A DNA stretch of 64,000 nt from Chitinophagales bacterium (GCA_017303875.1 JAFLBP010000018.1:78659-142658), one strand, 5' to 3'; shown: positions 15,583 to 23,723, numbered from the stretch's first letter. The notes: generated by a model from the letters alone, not told the origin. Program-made: numbers and translations.

Positions 15583-18500
15583 TTAATAAGGAGAATAGGG
15601 TGGAGGATAGTGTTGAGTCAATGGAAGACAGTTTCCCGACGTTCCAGTATACAAATATTGTCTTGTTTCTCCATTAACAAGCATATTTGCTACTACTTGT
15701 CTGCGATTACTGTTTTCAGATGTTGACCTAATTAAACCAGCCCAGGTTTCTATATCATAATCACAACCTCCCATATTCCAAGGCATGGTTAAATTCCCAA
15801 CCCTATCTGCCGCAAAAATTTTTGCATCAGCCTCAATTAGAGCTAAAGACCCGCCTGGTTTGACGTTTATGGCATAGTTTCCGCTGCCATCTTTTGATTT
15901 CACAAGTTCCCCATTTAAATATTGTGATGCATGAAAAACCTCTTCAAACAAAGCGAATGTTCTACCGCCCAGCAATTTTGAAGATTCCTCCTGAGGCGCC
16001 CCTGTTCCTACCCAAGATGGGACTACAATATTGATTGCACTCCCATCCTTTTCTGAATTTATTTCAGCAACTGCATCTTTAGCATTCATCTTATTTGCAT
16101 CATCTGTGAACGTAAACTTTTGAGTTGATTTATCAAGAAGATCAATTATTGCTGCAAAAGCTGGATCATAATCAGTGTTATCTTTCACTTTCCCCTTTTT
16201 GTTTACGTATGTTTTGTTGGTATAATTTTCAACAAATCTCTGAATATTTGAATTGGCATACACAACCGTATCTCCTAGAAAATCAGATAATAGAACAGGA
16301 TTATTACCCATACCGGTATAAACACTTTGCTGAACAGTTGGTTTAGGATCAGCCTGCCACCACCTCCCAAGAGCAACGTCATACGATCTGTAGAATGCGC
16401 TTTCAATATTCACATTGAAAAAGTCCATCCTTTCTATGCCATTGAATCTATACATATTTGTTCCCCCGCCTGCAAAACCCTCCATTTCCATGCCGAAGGG
16501 GTAGTAATGGTGCTCATCCAGAAACTGCGGGGCGGTTCCGTTGGCCCGGAAATTCACCCGGGCGTTGCCGAGGTGGTCGCGCAGGCTGTATTCATAATAC
16601 CAGGCTGTGGCGCCGTTGGGTGTCAGTCGGCCTTCGCTGTGGTAAATGGCTTCCGTATTGGCGCCATTGTACTCTATGCCGTTCACATAGTTCTTTTCAC
16701 TGTTTATGGTCGTGTTAGTCAGTGCCTTTTGGCCGAGTTTCGCACCGTCGGCGGTATATACAAACTCTATCTTACGGCCGCTGCCATCGGTAAATGTCAG
16801 CAGGCGCGGGAGGTTGAGGTGGTTATAGGCGACCGTAAATTTTTTGTGTTTGTCTTCCGTGAGGTTTCCGGCCGCATCATACAGGTAGTGATTCCCGGAT
16901 GCTGGCGGAGCGTACACAAAACCTTTGGTGGCACTGCCGGCATCTACCACGCGCGTCAGGCGGTCGGGATTGACAGCGTCGTCAAAGTAGTATGTCAATT
17001 GGTCGATCACTCCGAAAGTACTGGTTCCTGTGGTTACACCCCGGCGGGTATAGTTTTTAATGTTGCCGTTGTTGTCGTAGCTGATACCCGACTCTGAGTA
17101 GTTGTTCGTCAGAGACCAACTTCCCAAAACGAAAGTATGGTGTGCGGCGGCACTTAGGCGGTTGTTGGCATCATACGTAAACCGGTAGGCATGGCGGGTC
17201 TGGCAGGAAGAACCATTATATACACGCCATTCTGCTGCCGCAATGTTACCGTTGTACTGGGCGGTCCAGCCTGTTGGAGGGGCCTCATAATACAGTCCCA
17301 ATTTAAACAAATCGAGGTTGTTATTTCCCGCTTGCATCGTACAGTTGGCCGGGTCATTAATACCCGTCATCCACCCGCGTATATTATAGGTGTAGTCGAG
17401 TGTTTGCAGGTAGGAGTAGCTTGTTCCGGGGGTAGGTAATGGCGTGCCACTAAAATTGGAGGCATGTAACTTACGGGTCAGTACACGACCCAGTTCATCG
17501 TACGTAAAAGCGGCAATAATTTCTCGCTTTTGTGTACCAACCTGGTGAGCGACAAACAAGGTGCGGCCTGCGTGATCATATACATAATCCTCGCGTATCG
17601 TATACGCCTTTGCTGTACCTCCGGGAGGAGTAGCGGTATGATCCCGTCGTTTTTTCACAATCCGATCGGCAAAGTCGTAGCTACTGCTTTCTATATCTGC
17701 ACCTGAAAGGTGGTTTTGTGCGTTGGTTTGTATCACGCGCAACTCCTTATCGTAATATATACGATTGATAAGGAAGGTTGTAGGAGCAGTATTATCTACT
17801 TTGAGTACCCCAACCTGGGTAGCGGTAGCCAACCCGCGTGTTCTGCCAAATGCACTGGTCGCATAACCGGCTTCCACCGGATTGGTATATTGCTCCGTAG
17901 TAGCTACGGTGCCATCATTATTCAGGTCGTAGTCGTCGTAGTAAAACGCCTTGTACACCTGAACATTGTTGTTATCCGTAGGGAAGGTAGTTGCCGTGTA
18001 GTAATGTGTTGTCGCCGCCGTGGAAGCGATTTCATACAAGGGATTTCCTCCGGCCGGTGCCGAAGTCCCGATATATTTCCCGCTGATGATCGGACGGCTG
18101 AGAATATCATAACGGGTAATCATTTTTACGCCGTTGGGATCTGTAACCATCACGGCGCGGTCGAGGCGGTCGTAGGCATAGGTGCTTGTTCCGCCAGAGG
18201 GGACGGTCTTGGAAGCCAGTCGGCCCCGATCATCATAGGTATGCTTGAAGATCATGCCGCTGTAGATACTGTTCAGGTAGTTCCAGTTGTTGCTCGTCTT
18301 CATCTTTTTAACGGCCTCCGGAGGTAACATTACATACAAACGCCCAAAGTCGTCGTATATTGAATACGTACTTGCATAATCATTGACATCTACCCCCGTA
18401 AGCGGACTAATCAATTGCTTTTTTTCCAGCACTACCCTGCCTAATTTATCCTTAAACTGGTAGGAAAGCATCTCGTTTTCATCTGTAATTTTGGAAACTG

Positions 18501-18702
18501 TCAGCAAGTTATTGCCAAAAAAAGTATTATTGGTGAAGTCTCTTACCCCGTCATCCACGGAATTTGCGACAAAAAGCGCTTCGTTGGTATGGCCATTTCC
18601 GATGCGCCATGTCGAACCAGCCGCGCCACTTTCGAGGGGGCGGTTGAGTGGCGAAGCTTCAAATCGGGTTTCGTCATAGCCATAGCCAGTAGGTAACTTC
18701 CT
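15583..18702 (-). CDS. Long RHS/YD-repeat protein, N-terminally truncated, with zincin-like tip
   Basis: The frame is open for 1039 codons from 18702, but its first possible start is a GTG at 18558, and no signal peptide is present. The first in-frame residues (TGYGYDETRFEASPLNRPLE) belong to the N-terminal region of Bacteroidota RHS proteins, so the true 5' end is missing. Many YD-type repeats follow (YDRLDRAVMVTDPNG, YDELGRVLTRKL, YDAAGNLTEDKHK), then the core (RDHLGNARVNF, HHYYPFGMEMEGF, GRWWQADP) and a variable tip with FEEVFHASQYLNGE, a zincin-like helix whose first His is Glu. Probably a surface or secreted polymorphic effector, now possibly inactive. The exported protein at 14980 follows closely. 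Confidence 0.8.
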   Translation of the reverse strand, partial: RKLPTGYGYDETRFEASPLNRPLESGAAGSTWRIGNGHTNEALFVANSVDDGVRDFTNNTFFGNNLLTVSKITDENEMLSYQFKDKLGRVVLEKKQLISPLTGVDVNDYASTYSIYDDFGRLYVMLPPEAVKKMKTSNNWNYLNSIYSGMIFKHTYDDRGRLASKTVPSGGTSTYAYDRLDRAVMVTDPNGVKMITRYDILSRPIISGKYIGTSAPAGGNPLYEIASTAATTHYYTATTFPTDNNNVQVYKAFYYDDYDLNNDGTVATTEQYTNPVEAGYATSAFGRTRGLATATQVGVLKVDNTAPTTFLINRIYYDKELRVIQTNAQNHLSGADIESSSYDFADRIVKKRRDHTATPPGGTAKAYTIREDYVYDHAGRTLFVAHQVGTQKREIIAAFTYDELGRVLTRKLHASNFSGTPLPTPGTSYSYLQTLDYTYNIRGWMTGINDPANCTMQAGNNNLDLFKLGLYYEAPPTGWTAQYNGNIAAAEWRVYNGSSCQTRHAYRFTYDANNRLSAAAHHTFVLGSWSLTNNYSESGISYDNNGNIKNYTRRGVTTGTSTFGVIDQLTYYFDDAVNPDRLTRVVDAGSATKGFVYAPPASGNHYLYDAAGNLTEDKHKKFTVAYNHLNLPRLLTFTDGSGRKIEFVYTADGAKLGQKALTNTTINSEKNYVNGIEYNGANTEAIYHSEGRLTPNGATAWYYEYSLRDHLGNARVNFRANGTAPQFLDEHHYYPFGMEMEGFAGGGTNMYRFNGIERMDFFNVNIESAFYRSYDVALGRWWQADPKPTVQQSVYTGMGNNPVLLSDFLGDTVVYANSNIQRFVENYTNKTYVNKKGKVKDNTDYDPAFAAIIDLLDKSTQKFTFTDDANKMNAKDAVAEINSEKDGSAINIVVPSWVGTGAPQEESSKLLGGRTFALFEEVFHASQYLNGELVKSKDGSGNYAINVKPGGSLALIEADAKIFAADRVGNLTMPWNMGGCDYDIETWAGLIRSTSENSNRRQVVANMLVNGETRQYLYTGTSGNCLPLTQHYPPPYSPY
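16463..16671 (-). repeat. 209-base RHS core repeat, copy B
   Basis: Near-identical partner of 14742-14950, lying inside the long RHS gene over the conserved core just before the variable tip. It is the stretch where homologous recombination could exchange tips. Confidence 0.9.
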
Positions 18703-18706
18703 TCAA

Positions 18707-18736
18707 AATCCTTCTACAATAAATTGTAGAAGGATT
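18707..18736. repeat. Perfect 14-base inverted repeat at the truncated RHS 5' end
   Basis: AATCCTTCTACAAT and ATTGTAGAAGGATT are separated by two bases. The element touches the stop codon of the 18736 gene and ends two bases before the TGA that closes the RHS frame upstream. It may be a terminator without a T-run, or a scar or recombination site at the breakpoint. Confidence 0.7.
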
Positions 18737-19290
18737 CAACCGAGCAGATGACCGAATATACCCCTGGCCGGTTTCAGACACGGTGACGTATTCTTTTTTT
18801 GCATTCGTTTATTTTGTCGGTACAGACATTTTAGGTCGAGGTTTTCAACAAAAAATTGATTCAAAAAACGACGTTCGGTACGCAGCACGTAGCGGCTAAA
18901 CCTGACATCATTAAAAAAAGATGAAAAATCATTTACCCTAAAGCCTTTTAGCCTGAACAGGCTTTTTGCGACAGCATCGTAAGCAACGATAAAATGCGCA
19001 TCCATTGCAAACTGGTAGTGCGTTTTTTTGTCATACGCCAGATGTACTTCTACAAACACGATATTTTCTGAAAACCCTCTTTGTGTTAAAACCCTGTACT
19101 CTAACGTATCGCTGAAAAAACGCTCAACCTGTTCATATTGACGCAGATTATTCATGTATGGCAGCAAATGCGTTTTGAGATGCAGCATCAGGTAGGCTGA
19201 ATCAGGAATGGAGGTTTGCTGTGCAGGACAATATATTGGCAATCCGGTGATCATCAACAGAATGTAAATACGACTTAGCATTTCTGACAT
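18736..19290 (-). CDS. Small exported protein of unknown function upstream of the truncated RHS gene
   Basis: 184 residues. The N-terminus (MLSRIYILLMITGLPIYCPA after a possible earlier Met) is a signal peptide, and the C-terminus is basic. I do not recognise the family. It precedes the truncated RHS gene on the same strand and may be the immunity protein of a tip that is no longer there. A second ATG three codons in (19281) is an equally good start. The stop codon abuts the 14-base inverted repeat. Confidence 0.6.
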   Translation of the reverse strand: MSEMLSRIYILLMITGLPIYCPAQQTSIPDSAYLMLHLKTHLLPYMNNLRQYEQVERFFSDTLEYRVLTQRGFSENIVFVEVHLAYDKKTHYQFAMDAHFIVAYDAVAKSLFRLKGFRVNDFSSFFNDVRFSRYVLRTERRFLNQFFVENLDLKCLYRQNKRMQKKNTSPCLKPARGIFGHLLG

Positions 19291-19313
19291 TTGGGAGTGT
19301 ATTCGTATGATTC

Positions 19314-19451
19314 TTAATCCCTTAACAAACGTAACAACAGCGTTTTCTCATACAGTGAAGCCAGCTTTTCACCAAGCCATATCATACCTTGACACAGTGT
19401 AGCACGGAGACGCGTTTGCGTATCGTTATATTTACCAAAATATTTCTTCAT
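19314..19451 (-). CDS. Short ORF of 45 codons, unknown
   Basis: ATG at 19451 to TAA at 19314. The product starts MKKYFGKYNDTQTRLRAT and ends in a Leu/Arg-rich helix (EKTLLLRLLRD); it has no signal peptide. It fills the gap between the divergent SIMPL gene and the RHS island. It could be a real small gene or the tail of a decayed one; nothing in it is diagnostic. Confidence 0.3.
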   Translation of the reverse strand: MKKYFGKYNDTQTRLRATLCQGMIWLGEKLASLYEKTLLLRLLRD

Positions 19452-19471
19452 TTTAAAAACCAGCTTATCAC

Positions 19472-20206
19472 ATGCAAGTCAGACTTATCGCAGCAATTGT
19501 GCTTACTTTGTACAGCACCTGTTTGCACGCACAATGGAACATGAAGGACGGTATCATCACCGTGAAAGGTGTGGCAGAAGTCAGCATCGTCCCAGATCAA
19601 ATTGATCTTGAAATTACGCTACACGAATATGAAGTGGAAGAAAAGAAGATCAAAGTTGGTACACGTGATGAATATGAATACGACGAAAAGAAAATCGAAA
19701 TTGATTCCCTCGAAAAACAACTCTATCAAATTATGGCCGCCCACAACATCCCCAAAAGCAACTTATCACTCTCCCAGGACGAGTATAGCTGGTGGTACTA
19801 TCGATGGTACTACAGAACGCAAGGGCGATTAACCTTTAAGCTCCGCCTCGACAACAACCCGGAACTGAGTAAGTTTATTAAAGCGTTGTTCATCCCGGGG
19901 ATAGAATCGATGCGGATTGTCGCCAACCATCACAAAGACGCGCACCAACTGCGCCAGCAGGCAAAAATTGAAGCCATGAAAGCAGCCAAAGCCAAAGCCG
20001 AACTTCTACTCAACAGCGTAGGCTATAAACTCGGAAAACTTGTCAGTGTAAATGAAGAATATGATCAATATCAAAACTACTACAGCGGTAGTGGCGGTGA
20101 CTTTACGAGTAATGTCTATATCCGAAGTAATACTTCAGGAGAAATGGATGCCATGTCAACCATCAAGGTGCGATACTCCGTCACGGCACAATTCAGGATA
20201 AAATAG
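19472..20206 (+). CDS. SIMPL-domain (DUF541) exported protein
   Basis: 244 residues with a signal peptide (MQVRLIAAIVLTLYSTCLHAQ). The mature part opens with DGIITVKGVAEVSIVPDQIDLEITL, the start of the SIMPL/DUF541 domain, and ends with the family's QAKIEAMKAAKAKAELLLNSVGYKLGKL helix and a final MSTIKVRYSVTAQFRI strand. Members are periplasmic or outer-membrane proteins; some have been linked to oxidative stress, but the molecular role is unclear. The gene stands alone and ends at a strong bidirectional terminator shared with the rplQ end of the ribosomal cluster. Confidence 0.88.
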   Translation: MQVRLIAAIVLTLYSTCLHAQWNMKDGIITVKGVAEVSIVPDQIDLEITLHEYEVEEKKIKVGTRDEYEYDEKKIEIDSLEKQLYQIMAAHNIPKSNLSLSQDEYSWWYYRWYYRTQGRLTFKLRLDNNPELSKFIKALFIPGIESMRIVANHHKDAHQLRQQAKIEAMKAAKAKAELLLNSVGYKLGKLVSVNEEYDQYQNYYSGSGGDFTSNVYIRSNTSGEMDAMSTIKVRYSVTAQFRIK

Positions 20207-20221
20207 TCCCAACAAACAAAA

Positions 20222-20263
20222 AAACCGCCCGACAGCACACAAGGCGCGTCGGGCGGTTTAATT
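20222..20263. terminator. Bidirectional terminator between the SIMPL gene and rplQ
   Basis: AAACCGCCCGAC (20222-20233) pairs perfectly with GTCGGGCGGTTT (20248-20259), flanked by an A-run on one side and TTTAATTTTT on the other. It closes both the SIMPL gene and the 16-kb ribosomal supercluster. Confidence 0.85.
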
Positions 20264-20282
20264 TTTAAAAGCAGGAGCGCAA

Positions 20283-20960
20283 TTAAGCGTCTTCGCCTTC
20301 TTTCTTTTCTTCTTCAGCAGCCGGTGTTTCTTCTGCGGCAGGAGCAGCTGCTTCTTCAGCTACTTCGGCAACAGCTTCAACTACAGGCTCCGCAGCGGGT
20401 GTTTCTACTACAGCTTCTACAGCAGCAGCAGTCTCTTCCACTACAGGTGCTACGGCTTCTTCAACAACAGCTTCAGCAGCAGCTGCTTCCGCTACCGGAA
20501 TGTTGGCATTGGCGTTTTCAGCGGCCTCAATGATCGCTTTTTTGCCACCACGACGCGTGCGTTTTGCCGGACGTGTTTTACCTGCATTCGGGTTGTAGTT
20601 TTCGTTGAAGTCTACCAGTTCAATCAGCGCTGTCTCGGCGCCGTCACCACGACGGAAGCCCAACTTGATGACGCGTACATAACCACCCGGACGATCGCCT
20701 ACTTTCGCAGCGATAGTACTGAAGAGTTCGGTAACGGCATCTTTGTTTTGCAGGTAGCTGAACACCACACGACGCGAGTGCGTAGTATTGTCTTTCGCCT
20801 TGGTGATAAGCGGCTCCGCGTAGCGGCGCAGGGCTTTGGCCTTGGCCAGCGTCGTGGTAATACGCTTGTGTGTAATCAGGGCGATAGCCAGGTTGGCTAA
20901 AAGGGCGCGGCGGTGGCTGGCGGTACGGCCGAGGTTATTAACCTTATCTCCGTGTCTCAT
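20283..20960 (-). CDS. rplQ: 50S ribosomal protein L17 with long acidic C-terminal tail
   Basis: 225 residues, against about 115-130 for most bacterial L17. Residues 1-127 are a normal L17 core (MRHGDKVNNLGRTASHRRAL; GYVRVIKLGFRRGDGAETALIEL). A basic linker (KTRPAKRTRRGGKKA) then leads to about 80 residues made almost only of Ala, Glu, Val and Pro, ending EEEKKEGEDA. L17 sits by the nascent-chain exit of the large subunit; the tail should be disordered and solvent exposed. It is the last gene of the supercluster, after rpoA. Confidence 0.96.
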   Translation of the reverse strand: MRHGDKVNNLGRTASHRRALLANLAIALITHKRITTTLAKAKALRRYAEPLITKAKDNTTHSRRVVFSYLQNKDAVTELFSTIAAKVGDRPGGYVRVIKLGFRRGDGAETALIELVDFNENYNPNAGKTRPAKRTRRGGKKAIIEAAENANANIPVAEAAAAEAVVEEAVAPVVEETAAAVEAVVETPAAEPVVEAVAEVAEEAAAPAAEETPAAEEEKKEGEDA

Positions 20961-21055
20961 GTCTGAAAATACCTGTTTTAAGGTGGCGGCACCGGAGCAA
21001 ACTTATGCTCAGAACGGTTACCGCACTTGTGAAAAAATAGTGCGTACGCCGGGGA

Positions 21056-22054
21056 CTAGTCCTCTTCGAGCTTGTACTTGGAGAGGTCCATACCAAAGGT
21101 AAGGCCCTTATCCTGGAGCAGCTCTTCGATTTCTACCAGCGATTTTTTACCAAAGTTGCGGAACTTGAGCAGTTCGTGCGTGTCGTAGCGAACCAGTTCA
21201 GCCAGGGTGTTGATCTTGGCGGCCTTGAGGCAGTTGTAAGCGCGCACGCTGAGGTCGAGATCTTCGAGGGAAGTCTTGAGCAGTTTGCGCATGTGCAGGA
21301 TGTGTTCATCCACCACATTTTCTTCGCGGCTGGCCGGTGTGTCGAAGGTGATGTTGTCGTCGGTGATCAGCATGAGGTGCTGGATCAGGATACGACTGGC
21401 TTCGCGGATGGCGTCTTCCGGGTGGATGGTGCCGTCCGTTTTCACTTCGATGGTGAGTTTTTCGTAGTCGGTACGTTGGCCTACGCGGGTATTTTCCACG
21501 CGGTAAGCAACGTTTTTGATGGGCGTGTAGATGGCGTCGATCGGAATAACACCGATAGCGGCATCTTTAGCCATGCCGTCTTCTGCGGGTTGGTAGCCAC
21601 GGCCCTTGGTAACGGTCAGTTCCATTTCCAGGGTAACAGAAGGCTCCATACGGCAGAGCAGGAGTTCGGGGTTCATCACCTTGAAAACGTTGGTGAACTC
21701 CTCGATATGACCGGCACGGAATTCTTCGCGACCACTGATGGTCAGGTAGATTTTTTCCGGGTGGCCTTTTTCGTCCTGAACGGTCGGCTTGATACGGACT
21801 TGTTTAAGGTTGAGCACGATATCCACCACGTCTTCCACGACGCCACGGATGGTGGCAAATTCGTGGTCAACACCGCCGATACGCACGGCGCTGATCGCGT
21901 AACCTTCCAGGGAGGAGAGGAGTACACGACGGAGCGAGTTACCGACCGTTTGGCCAAAACCCGGCTCTAATGGTTTGAATTCGAAGGTGCCTTCAAAATC
22001 AGTTGCTTTTTGAAGCAGGATTTTGTCGGGCTTTTGGAAATTGAGAATACTCAT
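21056..22054 (-). CDS. rpoA: DNA-directed RNA polymerase subunit alpha
   Basis: 332 residues, the usual length. The N-terminal dimerisation domain includes EPGFGQTVGNSLRRVLLSSL, the loop that begins beta/beta' assembly. A linker leads to the C-terminal helix-hairpin-helix domain (LDLSVRAYNCLKAAKINTLAEL, then FRNFGKKSLVEIEELL), which contacts upstream promoter DNA and activators. It sits between rpsD and rplQ as in most bacteria. The rpsD-rpoA space of 130 bases contains a strong hairpin (22133-22178). Confidence 0.98.
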   Translation of the reverse strand: MSILNFQKPDKILLQKATDFEGTFEFKPLEPGFGQTVGNSLRRVLLSSLEGYAISAVRIGGVDHEFATIRGVVEDVVDIVLNLKQVRIKPTVQDEKGHPEKIYLTISGREEFRAGHIEEFTNVFKVMNPELLLCRMEPSVTLEMELTVTKGRGYQPAEDGMAKDAAIGVIPIDAIYTPIKNVAYRVENTRVGQRTDYEKLTIEVKTDGTIHPEDAIREASRILIQHLMLITDDNITFDTPASREENVVDEHILHMRKLLKTSLEDLDLSVRAYNCLKAAKINTLAELVRYDTHELLKFRNFGKKSLVEIEELLQDKGLTFGMDLSKYKLEED

Positions 22055-22132
22055 ATGGTGGAACGTTCCGTAATTGTAACTGGAATCGAAAGTTGTTGGG
22101 GAAAGGCGAGCGGTTTGGGGAATATATTAAAG

Positions 22133-22178
22133 CGCAAAATGGTTGGCGTCCTGGTGGAGCGCCAACCTGTTTTGCGTT
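22133..22178 (-). promoter_or_regulatory. Large hairpin in the rpsD-rpoA spacer
   Basis: On the minus strand, CGCAAAAC-AGGTTGGCG pairs with CGCCAACC-ATTTTGCG across a short loop, a stem of about 16 pairs. It is followed by CTTTAATATATT rather than a T-run, so it is not a canonical terminator. It may act as an attenuator, an RNA-processing site or a protein-binding leader setting rpoA relative to the r-proteins. Confidence 0.5.
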
Positions 22179-22184
22179 TATGTT

Positions 22185-22799
22185 TTATTTCGAGTACAAC
22201 TCGACGATCAACTGCTCATTGATTTTTTCCGGGATGTGGGCGCGCTCCGGGTAAGAGAGGAAAATACCCTGCATTTTATCAGGGTTCCATTCCAACCAGG
22301 GGAATTTGCGTACATCTGCGGTTTTGGCGCCAACGTGGGTAGTCACCACTTCCATACCTTTGGAGCGACCGCGTACTGCGATCACATCGCCGGGTTTCAG
22401 CGAGTAAGACGGAATGTTTACCACTTCACCGTTAACGGTAATATGGCGGTGGCCAACCAACTGACGGGCGCCGCGACGAGTCGGGGCGATGCCGAGGCGG
22501 AAGACCGTGTTGTCCAGACGCGCTTCGAGGAGTTGAAGCAACACCTCACCGGTTACACCGTGACGACGGGTAGCGTTGTGGAAAGTGCGGCGGAACTGAC
22601 GTTCCAGTACGCCGTAAGTGTACTTGGCTTTCTGTTTTTCAGAGAGCTGCTGGGCGTAGTTGGAGGGCGCTTTTTTCTTACGCGTCAAGCCGTGCTGGCC
22701 GGGCGGGTGTTTACGACGTTCAAAGTATTTGTCGTAACCGAAAATCGCATCGCCAAACGTGCGTGCTTTTTTGGTAGTTGGTCCAGTATAACGAGCCAT
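22185..22799 (-). CDS. rpsD: 30S ribosomal protein S4
   Basis: 204 residues, full length. It begins ARYTGPTTKKARTFGDAIFG, has the Bacteroidota-type KHPPGQHG region without a zinc-binding cysteine cluster, and carries the S4 RNA-binding domain (LEARLDNTVFRLGIAPTRRGARQLVGH). S4 is a primary 16S rRNA-binding and assembly protein. It follows rpsK and precedes the rpoA leader hairpin. Confidence 0.98.
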   Translation of the reverse strand: MARYTGPTTKKARTFGDAIFGYDKYFERRKHPPGQHGLTRKKKAPSNYAQQLSEKQKAKYTYGVLERQFRRTFHNATRRHGVTGEVLLQLLEARLDNTVFRLGIAPTRRGARQLVGHRHITVNGEVVNIPSYSLKPGDVIAVRGRSKGMEVVTTHVGAKTADVRKFPWLEWNPDKMQGIFLSYPERAHIPEKINEQLIVELYSK

Positions 22800-22827
22800 C
22801 GTTAAATGTGCTGAGAGAGTTTAAAAA

Positions 22828-23220
22828 TTATACGCGACGACGCTTGGGAGGGCGGCAGCCGTTGTGGGGCAGCGGCGTCTCATCCCGGATCACCATCACT
22901 TTGATACCGCTCTGATCAATGGCGCGGATGGCAGCCTCACGACCGGAGCCCGGGCCTTTTACGAAGACCTCTGCACTGCGCATACCAGCGTCGAAAGCAA
23001 CTTTGGCGGCGTCATTGGCAGAAACCTGCGCAGCATACGGGGTGTTCTTTTTAGAACCGCGGAAACCCGATTTGCCAGCGGAAGACCAGGAGATCACCTC
23101 GCCTTGCTTGTTCGTGATCGAAATGATAAGGTTGTTGAAAGAAGCCTGAATGTAAACCAGCCCTTCAGGCGTAACTTTTACATTTCTTTTGACCGCTTTC
23201 TTGGATGTGTTCTTTGCCAT
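22828..23220 (-). CDS. rpsK: 30S ribosomal protein S11
   Basis: 130 residues, full length. Conserved blocks include YIQASFNNLIISITNKQGEV, WSSAGKSGFRGSKKNTPYAA and the C-terminal PLPHNGCRPPKRRRV. S11 forms part of the platform at the mRNA exit/E-site side. It lies between rpsM and rpsD in the alpha-operon part of the cluster. Confidence 0.98.
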   Translation of the reverse strand: MAKNTSKKAVKRNVKVTPEGLVYIQASFNNLIISITNKQGEVISWSSAGKSGFRGSKKNTPYAAQVSANDAAKVAFDAGMRSAEVFVKGPGSGREAAIRAIDQSGIKVMVIRDETPLPHNGCRPPKRRRV

Positions 23221-23313
23221 TATATAAATGTTTGAGAACGTACCGTTATGCCCGTATACATCCGCTGTAATTCATGCTAAGCTGCATGGCGGAGCGGTAT
23301 GAAGGCAAAACGA

Positions 23314-23691
23314 TTACTTCGTTGCTTTTTTCTTGTTGGCCACCGTTTTACGCTTGCCCTTACGGGTACGCGCGTTGGTACGGGTACGCTGACCACGAAG
23401 CGGCAACCCTTTACGGTGACGCAGGCCGCGGTAGCAACCAATATCCATCAGACGCTTGATGTTCATCTGAACCTCGGAGCGCAACTGACCTTCCGTTTTA
23501 TATTCCTCGGCGATGATCCGCGAGATTGCTTTGATATTCTCGTCGTTCCAGCCTTCTACTTTTGTATCCTCTTCCACACCTGCTTTCTCTAAGATCGCGC
23601 GGGCAGAAGACGAACCAATTCCGTAGATGTAAGTCAGGCCGATTACCCCTCTCTTGTTACGGGGCAAATCCACACCAGCAATACGTGCCAT
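23314..23691 (-). CDS. rpsM: 30S ribosomal protein S13
   Basis: 125 residues, full length. It has ARIAGVDLPRNKRGVIGLTY at the N-terminus, the helix-two-turn-helix region (YIYGIGSSSARAILEKAGV) and the basic C-terminal tail (GLPLRGQRTRTNARTRKGKR) that reaches toward the P-site tRNA. S13 makes the head bridges to the 50S subunit. It follows rpmJ and precedes rpsK. Confidence 0.98.
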   Translation of the reverse strand: MARIAGVDLPRNKRGVIGLTYIYGIGSSSARAILEKAGVEEDTKVEGWNDENIKAISRIIAEEYKTEGQLRSEVQMNIKRLMDIGCYRGLRHRKGLPLRGQRTRTNARTRKGKRKTVANKKKATK

Positions 23692-23723
23692 ATAGTGTTG
23701 TCTTTAGTTGTTTAAACCTGAGT

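Noticed and set aside
16463..16671. 209-base duplicate considered as an insertion-sequence end
   Set aside because: It is coding sequence of the RHS core, without terminal inverted repeats or transposase.
20998..21005. TAAGTTTG on the minus strand as a promoter for rplQ
   Set aside because: The -7 box matches, but there is no TTG or TTTG at a fitting distance and rplQ follows rpoA closely.
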